Source: Pandoraea faecigallinarum
Lineage (GTDB): Bacteria > Pseudomonadota > Gammaproteobacteria > Burkholderiales > Burkholderiaceae
Direction: 5' to 3'
Length of the DNA: 64,000 nucleotides
Assembly (NCBI RefSeq): GCF_001029105.3
Contig: NZ_CP011807.3
Location: 2,294,001 to 2,358,000, forward strand
The translations under genes and the position numbers were made by a program. The notes below the pieces were generated by a model that saw only the letters and a list, made by a program, of their open reading frames with translations, was not told the origin of the DNA and did no database searches. Shown here piece after piece: positions 35,798-44,535 of the stretch (positions within the stretch are counted from its first letter, which is position 1; each line of letters starts with the position of its first letter).

Positions 35798-37159
35798 TTA
35801 TGCGACCGGCGTACGCATCGTTACCCATTCCTCGGCAGCGGTCGGATGTACGGCCAGCGTGCGATCGAAGTCGGCCTTCGTTGCGCCCATCGACAGCGCC
35901 ACGCCGAGCAACTGAACCTGCTCGCCGGCGTGCTCGCCCACCATATGCGCGCCGACAATCTTGTCGGTTGCGCAGTCGACCAGCAGCTTCATCAGAATCT
36001 TTTCCTGCCGGCCTGACAGCGTTGCCTTGAGCGCACGGAACGATGCCTTGAACACTTTGAGCTGCGCATACTGCGCACGCGCCTCGCTTTCCGTAAGGCC
36101 CACAACGCCGATTTCGGGTGTACTGAAAACCGCGGTCGGGATGAGCTTGTGATCTACGCGCGTCGGCCGTTGCCCGAACACCGTATCGGCAAACGCCTGT
36201 CCTTCGCGGATCGCCATCGGGGTGAGATTAACGCGATCGGTCACGTCGCCCACGGCGAAGATCGACGGCACGTTGGTGCGCGAAAACTCGTCCACGATCA
36301 CCGCGCCCTTGTCGTTGAGCGCCACACCGCTCGCGGCCAGACCGAGTCCTTGCGTGTAGGGCACGCGACCCGCAGCACTTAGCAGCACATCGGTGTCATG
36401 GCGGCTGCCGTCCGAGAGCGTGACACGCAATCCATCCTGAACTTTCTCGGCACGCTCGACGGTGCGCTCCAGCAATATCTCGATGCCACGCTCGCGATAG
36501 GCCGCCTCAAGCGATGTCCGGACTTCTTCGTCGAAGCCGCGAAGCAAATGCGGCCCGCGGTGTACGACCGTGACCTTCGACCCAAGCCCGGCAAAGACCC
36601 CGGCAAATTCCAGTGCAATGTAGCCGCCGCCAATGATCGTGATGCGCTTGGGCAGCGTGTCGAGATGAAAGACTTCGTTCGACGAAATCGCGTGCTCGCG
36701 GCCGGCGAAGTGAGGCTGATCGGCGGGGCGGCCGCCGGTGGCGATCAGGATGTGGCGGGCGGTGACGCGCTCGCCGGTGGCGGGCAATACGACCGTGTGC
36801 GGGCCTTCGACCACCGCGCGCGCAGCGATGAGTTCCGCGCCGGCGCGTTCCAGATTGGTTCGGTAGATGCCTTCGAGCCGGGCGATTTCGGCGTCCTTGC
36901 GCGCAATCAGCGTTTTCCAGTCGAACGTGGGCGAGGGCACTTGCCAGCCGAAGCCTGCGGCGTCTTCGAAGTCGTCGGCGAAGCGACTGGCGTAGACGAG
37001 CAGCTTCTTCGGCACGCAACCGCGAATGACACAGGTGCCACCCACGCGAAACTCCTCGGCCACCTTCACGCGAGCACCATATTGCGCGGCCACACGCGCG
37101 GCACGCACGCCGCCCGAACCGGCGCCGATCACGAACAGATCCACATCGAACTGGGACAT
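35798..37159 (-). CDS. gor: glutathione-disulfide reductase
   Basis: FAD/NADPH disulfide reductase of 453 aa that recycles oxidised glutathione. It shows the FAD motif GAGSGG (residues 12-17) and redox-active Cys43/Cys48 in GGTCVIRGCVPKK. The NAD(P) motif is GGGYIALEFAGVFAGLGSKVT, and the C-terminal HPTAAEEWVTMR carries the catalytic His. The V-I-R-G-C variant of the CxxxxC loop is the GR type rather than the lipoamide type. ATG 37157-37159 follows AGGAGTCAGCA. It converges with the NSS transporter gene. Confidence 0.92.
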   Translation of the reverse strand: MSQFDVDLFVIGAGSGGVRAARVAAQYGARVKVAEEFRVGGTCVIRGCVPKKLLVYASRFADDFEDAAGFGWQVPSPTFDWKTLIARKDAEIARLEGIYRTNLERAGAELIAARAVVEGPHTVVLPATGERVTARHILIATGGRPADQPHFAGREHAISSNEVFHLDTLPKRITIIGGGYIALEFAGVFAGLGSKVTVVHRGPHLLRGFDEEVRTSLEAAYRERGIEILLERTVERAEKVQDGLRVTLSDGSRHDTDVLLSAAGRVPYTQGLGLAASGVALNDKGAVIVDEFSRTNVPSIFAVGDVTDRVNLTPMAIREGQAFADTVFGQRPTRVDHKLIPTAVFSTPEIGVVGLTESEARAQYAQLKVFKASFRALKATLSGRQEKILMKLLVDCATDKIVGAHMVGEHAGEQVQLLGVALSMGATKADFDRTLAVHPTAAEEWVTMRTPVA

Positions 37160-37696
37160 TGCTGACTCCTTTATGTCATTTGGCGCATCGGACTGCATGT
37201 CGATGCCCATGGCTTAGCGCGTTGAGCGATTGTGCCAGAGACATGCGCCCTACATCGGGACACCCGGGCGTTTTAGGGGACGTCCGATGCGCGCCTCGGA
37301 CACTGCCGCATCGCAGGCAAGGGAGTGCCGCGCTCGTGTGCCGTCATAAGCCAGATCCGTCGTCAATTCGGGTTTTCGCACGGTCGTGCGCTTTTGTTGA
37401 CCCATGTCAATGCGCCTGGCGAAATGCCGGCCGACAATCGAAGACGTCGAATGTCAATCAATGTTTCACCGGCACGCGCGCCCCCTGACCTACAGAGCCG
37501 GGGCGGGTGCAATGCCGGTGATCCATCGCGGCAGTCCGATGTTTCTGAAATGAAACACTTCCCGGAAATTTTTCGGACTTCGTGCGAATGGTGGAATTGG
37601 AAGTGCATAAGAATCAAAGAGTTGTCCCTCGTGGTCCGGAATTTGCTCCGATGGATTCAACACAGGCGGGACTCACCGCCGGCACACGAGGATGTC
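37160..37696. other. intergenic region gor / secreted protein
   Basis: About 540 nt. Open frames run through part of it but lack ribosome binding sites and family patterns. It should contain the gor promoter (minus) and the promoter of the secreted-protein gene (plus). No repeats or terminators were seen. Confidence 0.35.
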
Positions 37697-38209
37697 ATGA
37701 CGAAGTCGCTTACCCGCCTCATGGGCGCCACGTCGGCGCTGGCGTTGTTGTGTTGCTTCTGGATGACGGCATCGGCACATGCCGCCAATTCACCGGCCAC
37801 TGCGAGTCCCCCCAGTGCATCGGCCGCTACGAAGATCACAACGGCCAACGCCGGACATGGTGCCCGGCCTTCGCGGGCCGCACGCACGAAGCGTGCGGCC
37901 CGCGTGTCGGCCTATTCGCCCCCGGGCTCGCCCCCCGCCGCGCTGGTCGGCGTAGCGCCCGCGCCCTGGCGCGACGTGTTTGCCGAGGCGGGCGCCTGGG
38001 CGGCCGACCCGGTCGTCGTGAGCGGGCGGACCTTGAGCGGCACCCTCGGCAATGCCGGGTTGACGAGCGCAATGGAAGGCATGGTCACCGGGCCGCGCGC
38101 CGGGTTGACCGGGTTGTATCAGACCGTTTGGCATCGTGCGCTGACCAATCCCGCGCTGCACACCCAGCTCTTCGCCGGGGCGCCGGAATACTTCGGACTG
38201 CATTTCTAA
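37697..38209 (+). CDS. predicted secreted protein of unknown function
   Basis: A 170-aa product starting MTKSLTRLMGATSALALLCCFWMTASAHAA at ATG 37697, with a clear Sec signal peptide cleaved after AHA. A low-complexity Ala/Ser/Pro/Arg linker (residues ~32-85) follows, then a more ordered C-terminal part with GAWAADPVVVSGRTLSGTLGNAGLTSAMEG and a Tyr/Phe-rich end. The ribosome binding site is weak (GAGG). I do not recognise it; no partner gene is evident. Confidence 0.65.
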   Translation: MTKSLTRLMGATSALALLCCFWMTASAHAANSPATASPPSASAATKITTANAGHGARPSRAARTKRAARVSAYSPPGSPPAALVGVAPAPWRDVFAEAGAWAADPVVVSGRTLSGTLGNAGLTSAMEGMVTGPRAGLTGLYQTVWHRALTNPALHTQLFAGAPEYFGLHF

Positions 38210-38522
38210 ATTTCCCCTCCCGGGAGTGTCCGGCATGCAGCACGTCGCCGCGCCGCATTCGCTGCCGCGTTCAACGTTCGACCCCGCGCTGCGCGAGTCC
38301 GCATGGCGCATGGCCTGGTCGCGCGTGCCTGCGCCAGCGCTGGCCTCGCACATGCTTCATTGCGCCTGAGAGCGCCGCGTGCGCCTTCGTCCCCGGCGCG
38401 TGCATTTCCCTCCTGCTTGCCTCGCCAAGTTCAATGCGGTTAGGATTAACCCGCAGTTCAAGCGTGGCATTTCCTCAAGACATGCCGGCTGCCGGCATGC
38501 CATTCCGTTCTGGAGCCCCCTT
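38210..38522. other. intergenic region upstream of the DASS transporter
   Basis: About 310 nt. It holds a small imperfect hairpin near 38436-38453 (GCGGTTA...TAACCCGC). No gene or terminator with a T-run was seen. It probably carries the promoter of the transporter/dehydrogenase pair. Confidence 0.35.
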
Positions 38523-40013
38523 ATGAGCACGCCTGACGTTTCTGTGCAAAGCCCTCCCCAGAAGAAAGCACTTCCCATCGGACTGATTGCCGGTGTAGTC
38601 GTAATGATCGCCGTGCTCCTGATTCCCATGCCCGACGACCTGCCGGTCGCCGGGCACCGCATGCTGGCCATCCTTGCATTCGCGGTGGTCGTCTGGATTA
38701 CCGAAGCCGTATCGTACGAAGCCAGCGCCATCATCGTGACTTCGTTGATGGCGTTTCTCGTGGGTACCGCGCCGACGGTGCAGGACCCCAGCGTCGAGTA
38801 CGGCACGTCGCGCGCGATCAGCATGGCACTCGCGGGCTTCTCGAACTCCGCGCTGGCGCTCGTGGCCGGCGCGTTGTTCATTGCCGCGGCCATGACGCTC
38901 ACCGGGCTCGACCGGCGCATCGCACTCGTCACGCTCTCGAAGATCGGCACGAGCACGCGCCGCGTGATGATCGGTGCGGTCGCCGTCACCATCCTGCTCT
39001 CGCTCGTCGTGCCCAGCGCCACCGCGCGCAGTGCCTGTGTCGTACCGATCATGATGGGCGTGATCGCTGCGTTCGGCGTCGACAAGCGCTCGAACATCGC
39101 CGCCGGCGTCATGATCATCGTGGCGCAGGCGACCAGTATCTGGAACGTCGGTATTCAGACCGCTGCCGCACAAAACCTGCTGACTGTGGGGTTCATGGAC
39201 AAGATGCTCGGCGACCGCATTACATGGGCCGAGTGGCTGATGGCGGGTGCGCCGTGGGCCATCATCATGTCGGTCGTACTCGTGGTCCTCGTGCTCCGGA
39301 TGATGCCGCCCGAGGCGGACGCCATCGCCGGCGGCAAGGAAGCCGTGGAAGCGCAATTGCGCGAGATGGGCCCGATGACGAGCGCACAGAAGCGCCTGCT
39401 CGCCGTGTCGATCGGTCTGCTGCTGTTCTGGGCGACGGAAGGCAAGCTGCATCGCTTCGATACGACCTCGGTGACGTACGTCGGCCTTGTCGTGCTGATG
39501 TTGCCGCGCTTCGGCGTGATGACCTGGAAAGACGTTCAGTCGCGCATTCCCTGGGGCACGGTGATCGTGTTCGGGGTGGGTATCAGTCTTGGCACCGCAT
39601 TGCTGACGACGCAGGCGGGGCAGTGGCTCGGCAATCACGTCGTTGCCGCGACCGGTCTCGACTCGTTGCCGACGTTGTGGATCTTCGCGATTCTGGCGGC
39701 GTTCCTGATCCTGATTCACCTCGGTTTCGCCAGCGCCACTGCGCTGACGTCCGCCATGCTGCCGATCCTGATCGCGGTGCTGCAAACGCTGCCGGGCGAC
39801 TTCAACCGGCTTGGCATGACGATGTTGCTGGGCTTCACGGTGAGCTTCGGGTTCATTCTGCCGATCAACGCACCGCAAAACATGGTGTGTCTGGGCACCG
39901 ATACGTTCACGGCGAAACAGTTCGCGAAGGTCGGGATCGTCGTGACCATCGTCGGTTACGCCCTGCTGCTGGTCTTCGCCGCGACGTACTGGCGCTGGCT
40001 GGGCTGGCTGTAA
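38523..40013 (+). CDS. DASS (SLC13)-family anion symporter
   Basis: Inner-membrane divalent-anion/sodium symporter family protein of 496 aa with ~11-12 helices. The two hairpin signature sites, normally Ser-Asn-Thr, read SAT here: VPSATARSACVVPI and FASATALTSAMLPI. In VcINDY the Asn contacts substrate carboxylate, so the pocket is altered in both halves. The dehydrogenase gene follows after 26 nt, so they form an operon importing and oxidising a 2-hydroxy acid, by inference. ATG 38523 is preceded by no strong ribosome binding site. Confidence 0.85.
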   Translation: MSTPDVSVQSPPQKKALPIGLIAGVVVMIAVLLIPMPDDLPVAGHRMLAILAFAVVVWITEAVSYEASAIIVTSLMAFLVGTAPTVQDPSVEYGTSRAISMALAGFSNSALALVAGALFIAAAMTLTGLDRRIALVTLSKIGTSTRRVMIGAVAVTILLSLVVPSATARSACVVPIMMGVIAAFGVDKRSNIAAGVMIIVAQATSIWNVGIQTAAAQNLLTVGFMDKMLGDRITWAEWLMAGAPWAIIMSVVLVVLVLRMMPPEADAIAGGKEAVEAQLREMGPMTSAQKRLLAVSIGLLLFWATEGKLHRFDTTSVTYVGLVVLMLPRFGVMTWKDVQSRIPWGTVIVFGVGISLGTALLTTQAGQWLGNHVVAATGLDSLPTLWIFAILAAFLILIHLGFASATALTSAMLPILIAVLQTLPGDFNRLGMTMLLGFTVSFGFILPINAPQNMVCLGTDTFTAKQFAKVGIVVTIVGYALLLVFAATYWRWLGWL

Positions 40014-40039
40014 CGCGTACCGTCGAACAAGGAGCCATC

Positions 40040-41092
40040 ATGCGAATCCCCCTGAAAGACGCCGTCGACTTCGGCAAGCAACTGTTGTGCGCACAAGGCG
40101 TGCCGGACGACATCGCGCTCGACGTCGCACAACATCTGGTCGAATCCGACCGCGTCGGCTACGCCAGCCACGGTCTGTCGATTCTGCCGACGTATCGCAA
40201 GGTACTGGAGGACGATCAGGTCAATCCGAACGGACGCCCAAGCGTGCTTACCGACCACGGCAATCTGCTGCTGTACGAAGGCAATCGCGGTTTCGGTCAG
40301 CACGTTGGCAAGTTCGTGGTCGAACGTGCGATAGCGCGCGCCTTCGACAAAGGCGTGGCGATCCTGACGCTGCGCAACAGCCATCACCTCGGCCGTATGG
40401 GACAGTACGGCGAGATGGCGGCGCATCAGGGGCTCGTCTTCATGGCGTTCACGAACGTGACGAACCGGCAACCCATGGTCGCACCATTCGGCGGCAGCGA
40501 GCCGCGTCTGACGACGAACCCGTTGTGTTTTGCCGGACCGCTGCCGAACAATCGTCCGCCGCTGGTCGTCGATATGGCGACGAGTGCCATTGCCATCAAC
40601 AAGGCGCGCGTGCTGGCGGCCGAGGGCAAGCAGGCGCCCCCGGGGTCGCTGATCGACGGCTACGGCAATCCGTCCACCGATCCGAATGTCCTGTTCACCG
40701 AGCCTTTCGGCGCCTTGCTGCCGTTCGGCGGGCATAAGGGCTATGCATTGGGTATCGTGACGGAACTGCTCGCAGGAGTACTCTCGGGCGGCGGCACGAT
40801 CCAGCCGGAGCATCCGCGGGCCGGCGTGGCGACAAACAACATGTTCGCCATCGTGCTCAACCCGCAGGTCGATTTCGCCGCCACGTGGCGCTCGCACGAA
40901 GTGGAGGCGTTCATCGACTATCTGACGTCGTGTCCGCCGCAGCCGGGTTTCGACCGTGTGCAGTATCCGGGCGAGTACGAAGCGGAGAATCGCAAAAAGC
41001 ACCACGACCATATCGATCTGACGACGCCGATCTGGGAGTCGTTGCTGAAGATGGCGACGGACCTCGGGGTGGCGACACCGCGCACGTTGTAG
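40040..41092 (+). CDS. Ldh_2-family malate/L-lactate-type dehydrogenase
   Basis: NAD(P)+-dependent 2-hydroxyacid dehydrogenase of 350 aa in the malate/L-lactate/sulfolactate/ureidoglycolate dehydrogenase family, which is unrelated to classical LDH. Family patterns are visible: [26 protein letters not shown] (catalytic His in SHH), [17 protein letters not shown] and [16 protein letters not shown] 40040 follows AAGGAG. Coupled to the DASS transporter, it probably oxidises the imported anion. Malate, sulfolactate and tartronate-like acids are all possible. Confidence 0.88.
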   Translation: MRIPLKDAVDFGKQLLCAQGVPDDIALDVAQHLVESDRVGYASHGLSILPTYRKVLEDDQVNPNGRPSVLTDHGNLLLYEGNRGFGQHVGKFVVERAIARAFDKGVAILTLRNSHHLGRMGQYGEMAAHQGLVFMAFTNVTNRQPMVAPFGGSEPRLTTNPLCFAGPLPNNRPPLVVDMATSAIAINKARVLAAEGKQAPPGSLIDGYGNPSTDPNVLFTEPFGALLPFGGHKGYALGIVTELLAGVLSGGGTIQPEHPRAGVATNNMFAIVLNPQVDFAATWRSHEVEAFIDYLTSCPPQPGFDRVQYPGEYEAENRKKHHDHIDLTTPIWESLLKMATDLGVATPRTL

Positions 41093-41232
41093 GCAACAGG
41101 GCACGGCGGGCAACGTGTCCACGCGATGCAGGCCATACGATAAACAAGGGCGTGAGGGCCGCGCCTCGGCGGGCGGGCGCGAGATTCGCCGGTCTCGCCA
41201 TTTACGTGGTATCGCAGGGAGAAGTGAAACAC

Positions 41233-41658
41233 ATGGCTTTACTCAAGGTGGACGTGGTGAGTACCGAGCGTTCGATATTCTCGGGCGAGGCCCGCTTCGT
41301 GGAAGTGCCCGGGTCGGCCGGCGAGTTGGGCGTGTTGCCGGGTCACACGCCGTTGCTGTCCGGCGTGCGTCCGGGCACGGTGCGAATTGAAGCGGCGGAC
41401 GGCACCGAGACATTCCTGTACATCGCTGGCGGTTTCGTGGAAATCCAGCCCGACCGGGTGACGGTGCTGGCCGATACGGCCATGCGTGCCGAGAGCCTCG
41501 ATCAGGCGCGCGCCGAGCGCGCGCGCGAAGCGGCCGCGGCCTTGCTGGAGCAGCAGACCGGCGACATCGACTACGCGAAGGCGCAGGCCGAACTGGCCGA
41601 AGCGGTGGCGCAGTTGCAGGCGATCCGGCGCATGCGTAAGCAAAAGCAGTCGCGCTGA
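41233..41658 (+). CDS. atpC: orphan F-type ATP synthase epsilon subunit
   Basis: A 141-aa F1 epsilon subunit starting [42 protein letters not shown] at ATG 41233 behind AGGGAGAAG. It has the N-terminal beta-sandwich and the C-terminal two-helix hairpin ([20 protein letters not shown]...[24 protein letters not shown]) of full-length epsilon. No other atp gene is in the window: the next gene downstream is the Tc locus on the opposite strand and upstream is the dehydrogenase. It is therefore either a second copy or a displaced subunit. Confidence 0.9.
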   Translation: MALLKVDVVSTERSIFSGEARFVEVPGSAGELGVLPGHTPLLSGVRPGTVRIEAADGTETFLYIAGGFVEIQPDRVTVLADTAMRAESLDQARAERAREAAAALLEQQTGDIDYAKAQAELAEAVAQLQAIRRMRKQKQSR

Positions 41659-41688
41659 CGGTGCCGGGTCGGCGCCTCTCGCGCGTGG

Positions 41689-44535
41689 CTAGTCACGTGG
41701 CCTCTCGTACACGTCGACAGGCACGTGCGTGAGATTCAGTTCCCGGGCGACGACCATCCGGTTTCTGCCGTCGCGCAGCCGAAATTTCTTGCCTCCAACC
41801 ATCCGTATCACCGAAATCGGCGGGATGTAGTTACCCGCCAGGATGCCGGCTCTGATCGGGCCTTCTTTCTCGGGATTGCGCGCCATCGCGCCCGCGTTGT
41901 CCTGGTCCAGAATGTTCTGGATCGGCACGAACCGGTCGCCTTTTCTGCGCGATTTCCAACTGCTGATCGTCTCGTGGTCCGAGCGGATCCGGAACGGATC
42001 GTACCGGGTCATCAGTTCCACGAAAATCTTGTTATCCAGGGTACGCGCGGTTTTGCGGTCGTCGTCGACATAGAAGGCCACGTGCTGCTCCACGTTGCCC
42101 GAACGTACGTGTATGGCCTGCAAGTCGAGACCGCCCGAGAGCAGGTTTCTGTCGCGGATGGCGTCCATATCGCTTTGGCGCAATGGCGGATCCAGCGGCG
42201 GTTCCAGACTGGTCAGTGGGCGCGATTCCGCCAGAACGACCGTGTCGAGCTCGTGCGTCAGTCCTTTCCTGTACGGACCGAACCGGCGAATTCCGTCACC
42301 GGCGTCCGGCGCCTGTTCCGATGCAAGCCGCGCGCGCTTTGCCCCGGGCTCGTCGCCCGTGGTGGACGCCGCACGCGTCGCGGGGCGACGCAGCGAGCGC
42401 GCCGAAGACTGCGTGAGCCGTCGAAAGCCGCGTTGCAGAATTCGCGCGGCCCGGTCCTCGGTCATCAGCCCATCGACGTCGCGCCGATTGACGGGATTGT
42501 TGCCGACCATGCTGAAGAGATTCCATCCATCGAGCGGCCCGGCGGGATCGGGGTTGATCCAGCGTGAGAGCCACGGCGCGTAATAGCGCTGGCCATAGGC
42601 GTAGAGGCCCGTGGCGTCGCGCTCCTTGCCCGAATAACGACGGTATTTGTACGCCGATTCGATTTCGGTTCGTGCACTGACGTAGGCCGTACCGCCGAAC
42701 GGGAAATACGATTCGAACGTGATGATGTCGGCATTGCCATCCAGTTCCAGAATCGTCGAATCGATATGGTCGCTCAGGCTGAAACGCCATGCGTCCTGCG
42801 CGATGCCCTCGGGTTTGCCGAGTTGCCAGTGCAGGACTGTCACACCAGCCCGGCCACCCGCCTCGAACCTGATGACGTCGAGCGTCTCCACCGGCGTTGC
42901 CTGTGTCGCGCCGTCGGGAATCTGTTCCGTTTGGCGCAGCTCCAGCCCGGGCAAATAACGCACGCGCACAAGTCGCGTAGTCCTGCTCGTCAAGGACCGG
43001 GTGAGTTTCGTCGCACGTGCACCGTCGGCGTCGTACCAGTACGTTTCGTCGTCGTCGTCGGCGGCGGCGGTGGTCGTGGCCGCCCGGGACACCTGAGCCA
43101 CACGTCGCAACTGATTCCGGCAGTTCCACGTCAGTGGCCGCCCGGGATCGAGCTCACGCAGATTGCCGCATGCGTCGAAAAACGCGTCGACCTCGTCGGG
43201 CGCGATATCGCCGGTCTGCACGACGGCGCGGTTCGACGCGGGCGCGACGACCATTTCGGTGGTGAAGGGCACGCTCCCTTTATGGTGCATCGAGACCAGA
43301 TTGCCGGCACGATCGTAGTCGTAAGTGCGCGTATAGGGCGTCAGGTCATCGCGCGACGGCCACGACGGGCCGGGCGCGTAGGCGGACATGCCCTGTTGGC
43401 CGAGACTGGCGTCCTCGGTACCCGTGGCTTCGATCAGGCGGTACAGCGCGTCGAGCGTGTAACGGTTTTCCGGATCGACGCGTCGCTGCCGCGCGCGGCC
43501 GCCCGCCGGTGCGGTGTTTTCAATGGCGACGCGGTTGCCCACGGGATCGTAGACGTAGGCGAGTGTCTGGAGCGCGACGCGCCGTCCCGGCGCGGCCGGG
43601 CGCGTGGTGAGCACGTGGCTCAGACGGTCCGTCTGCGGTTCGTACTCATACAGGGTCGTGACGCCATTGGCCACGTCCTCACGCAGCGGTAGTCCGGAAG
43701 GCGCGTATTCGACGGCGCGAAGGACAGGCAGCCATGCGGTGCTGCCCGCCATCTGCAATTCGCCGGCGCACAATTGGCCGGCAACGTCGAAATGCAAACG
43801 CTGACTGTGCCCCGAGGCATTCGTGTGTCCCGTCTCGTTGCCCAGCGCATCGAGCGACCACGTCGTCGTCCAGGTCTGTGCATCGAGATCGCGCGGCCAT
43901 GTGTCTTCTTCGCCGGGCGCCCAGTGACTCTCGGGCACGTCGTCGCGCAGGAATCGTTGGTCGGTGTCGAGCGGCAACTGCGTCATGCTGTAGCGCGGTG
44001 TCGACGTCAGACCCGCGGGCGACCAGTGCGCGATCAATTGGCCGCGCAGGTTGTCATCGGGCGTTCCGGTCGCGTCTGCGTAAATCAGTGTTTCGGTGGT
44101 GCGTGGCGGCGCGTCGTCGCGTTGTTCCGTAACGGTAAGCGGCCGGCCCTGCGCGTCGTACGTATGACGGATCTGCTGCCCACGACCGTCTTGCTGCCAG
44201 ACGATGTTGCGCGCGGCGTCGTAGATGGCGAAACGTGCGCCGGCGTCCGCGCTATGCACGGCCAGAGGTTGTCCGCTTAATGAACGGTGATAACGAAAGT
44301 TCGGCGTGCTGGCCGGCGTGTCCTGATGGGCGTCGCTGCCGCGCGGGTCCGTACTGCTTTCGTGATGGCCGCGCACGGTCCAGGTTTGCCGCGACACGTA
44401 GCGGGCAATGTCGTCGTCTCCTGACGCACGGTTGTATCGAACGGTGCGGCATATCAGAGCGCGGGCGTCGAGCGCCGTCACGGTCGGCGTGTGGGCGCAG
44501 CGCCGCACGGTGGCATCGTCGGCGATGGTCGTCAT
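41689..44535 (-). CDS. Tc toxin component C (TccC-type Rhs protein) with ParB-like cargo domain
   Basis: C subunit of an insecticidal-type Tc complex, 948 aa. Residues ~70-690 contain Rhs/YD repeats (YDAQGRPLTV, YDPVGNRVAI, YDRAGNLVSM) that complete the hollow shell made with TcB. They end in the Rhs core RYSGKERDATGLYAYGQRYY...DPAGPLDGWNLF..V.NNPVNRRDVDGLM. The final DGLM matches the self-cleavage junction of TccC3 (DGLM). The 258-residue cargo (691-948) begins with an Arg-rich linker and KRARL. It then shows VPIQNIL...EKEGPIRAGILAGNYIPPISVI...DGRNRMVVARELNLTHVPVDVY, the layout of a ParB/sulfiredoxin fold. ATG overlaps the TcB stop as ATGA. Effector activity is unknown. Confidence 0.85.
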   Translation of the reverse strand: MTTIADDATVRRCAHTPTVTALDARALICRTVRYNRASGDDDIARYVSRQTWTVRGHHESSTDPRGSDAHQDTPASTPNFRYHRSLSGQPLAVHSADAGARFAIYDAARNIVWQQDGRGQQIRHTYDAQGRPLTVTEQRDDAPPRTTETLIYADATGTPDDNLRGQLIAHWSPAGLTSTPRYSMTQLPLDTDQRFLRDDVPESHWAPGEEDTWPRDLDAQTWTTTWSLDALGNETGHTNASGHSQRLHFDVAGQLCAGELQMAGSTAWLPVLRAVEYAPSGLPLREDVANGVTTLYEYEPQTDRLSHVLTTRPAAPGRRVALQTLAYVYDPVGNRVAIENTAPAGGRARQRRVDPENRYTLDALYRLIEATGTEDASLGQQGMSAYAPGPSWPSRDDLTPYTRTYDYDRAGNLVSMHHKGSVPFTTEMVVAPASNRAVVQTGDIAPDEVDAFFDACGNLRELDPGRPLTWNCRNQLRRVAQVSRAATTTAAADDDDETYWYDADGARATKLTRSLTSRTTRLVRVRYLPGLELRQTEQIPDGATQATPVETLDVIRFEAGGRAGVTVLHWQLGKPEGIAQDAWRFSLSDHIDSTILELDGNADIITFESYFPFGGTAYVSARTEIESAYKYRRYSGKERDATGLYAYGQRYYAPWLSRWINPDPAGPLDGWNLFSMVGNNPVNRRDVDGLMTEDRAARILQRGFRRLTQSSARSLRRPATRAASTTGDEPGAKRARLASEQAPDAGDGIRRFGPYRKGLTHELDTVVLAESRPLTSLEPPLDPPLRQSDMDAIRDRNLLSGGLDLQAIHVRSGNVEQHVAFYVDDDRKTARTLDNKIFVELMTRYDPFRIRSDHETISSWKSRRKGDRFVPIQNILDQDNAGAMARNPEKEGPIRAGILAGNYIPPISVIRMVGGKKFRLRDGRNRMVVARELNLTHVPVDVYERPRD

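Noticed and set aside
37325..37696. N-terminal extension of the secreted 170-aa protein
   Set aside because: The extension would bury the signal peptide and lacks a ribosome binding site; ATG 37697 is preferred.
44532..44535. TcB and TcC as one frameshifted gene
   Set aside because: They overlap by ATGA, each has its family's proper start and end, and separate tcdB/tccC genes are normal.
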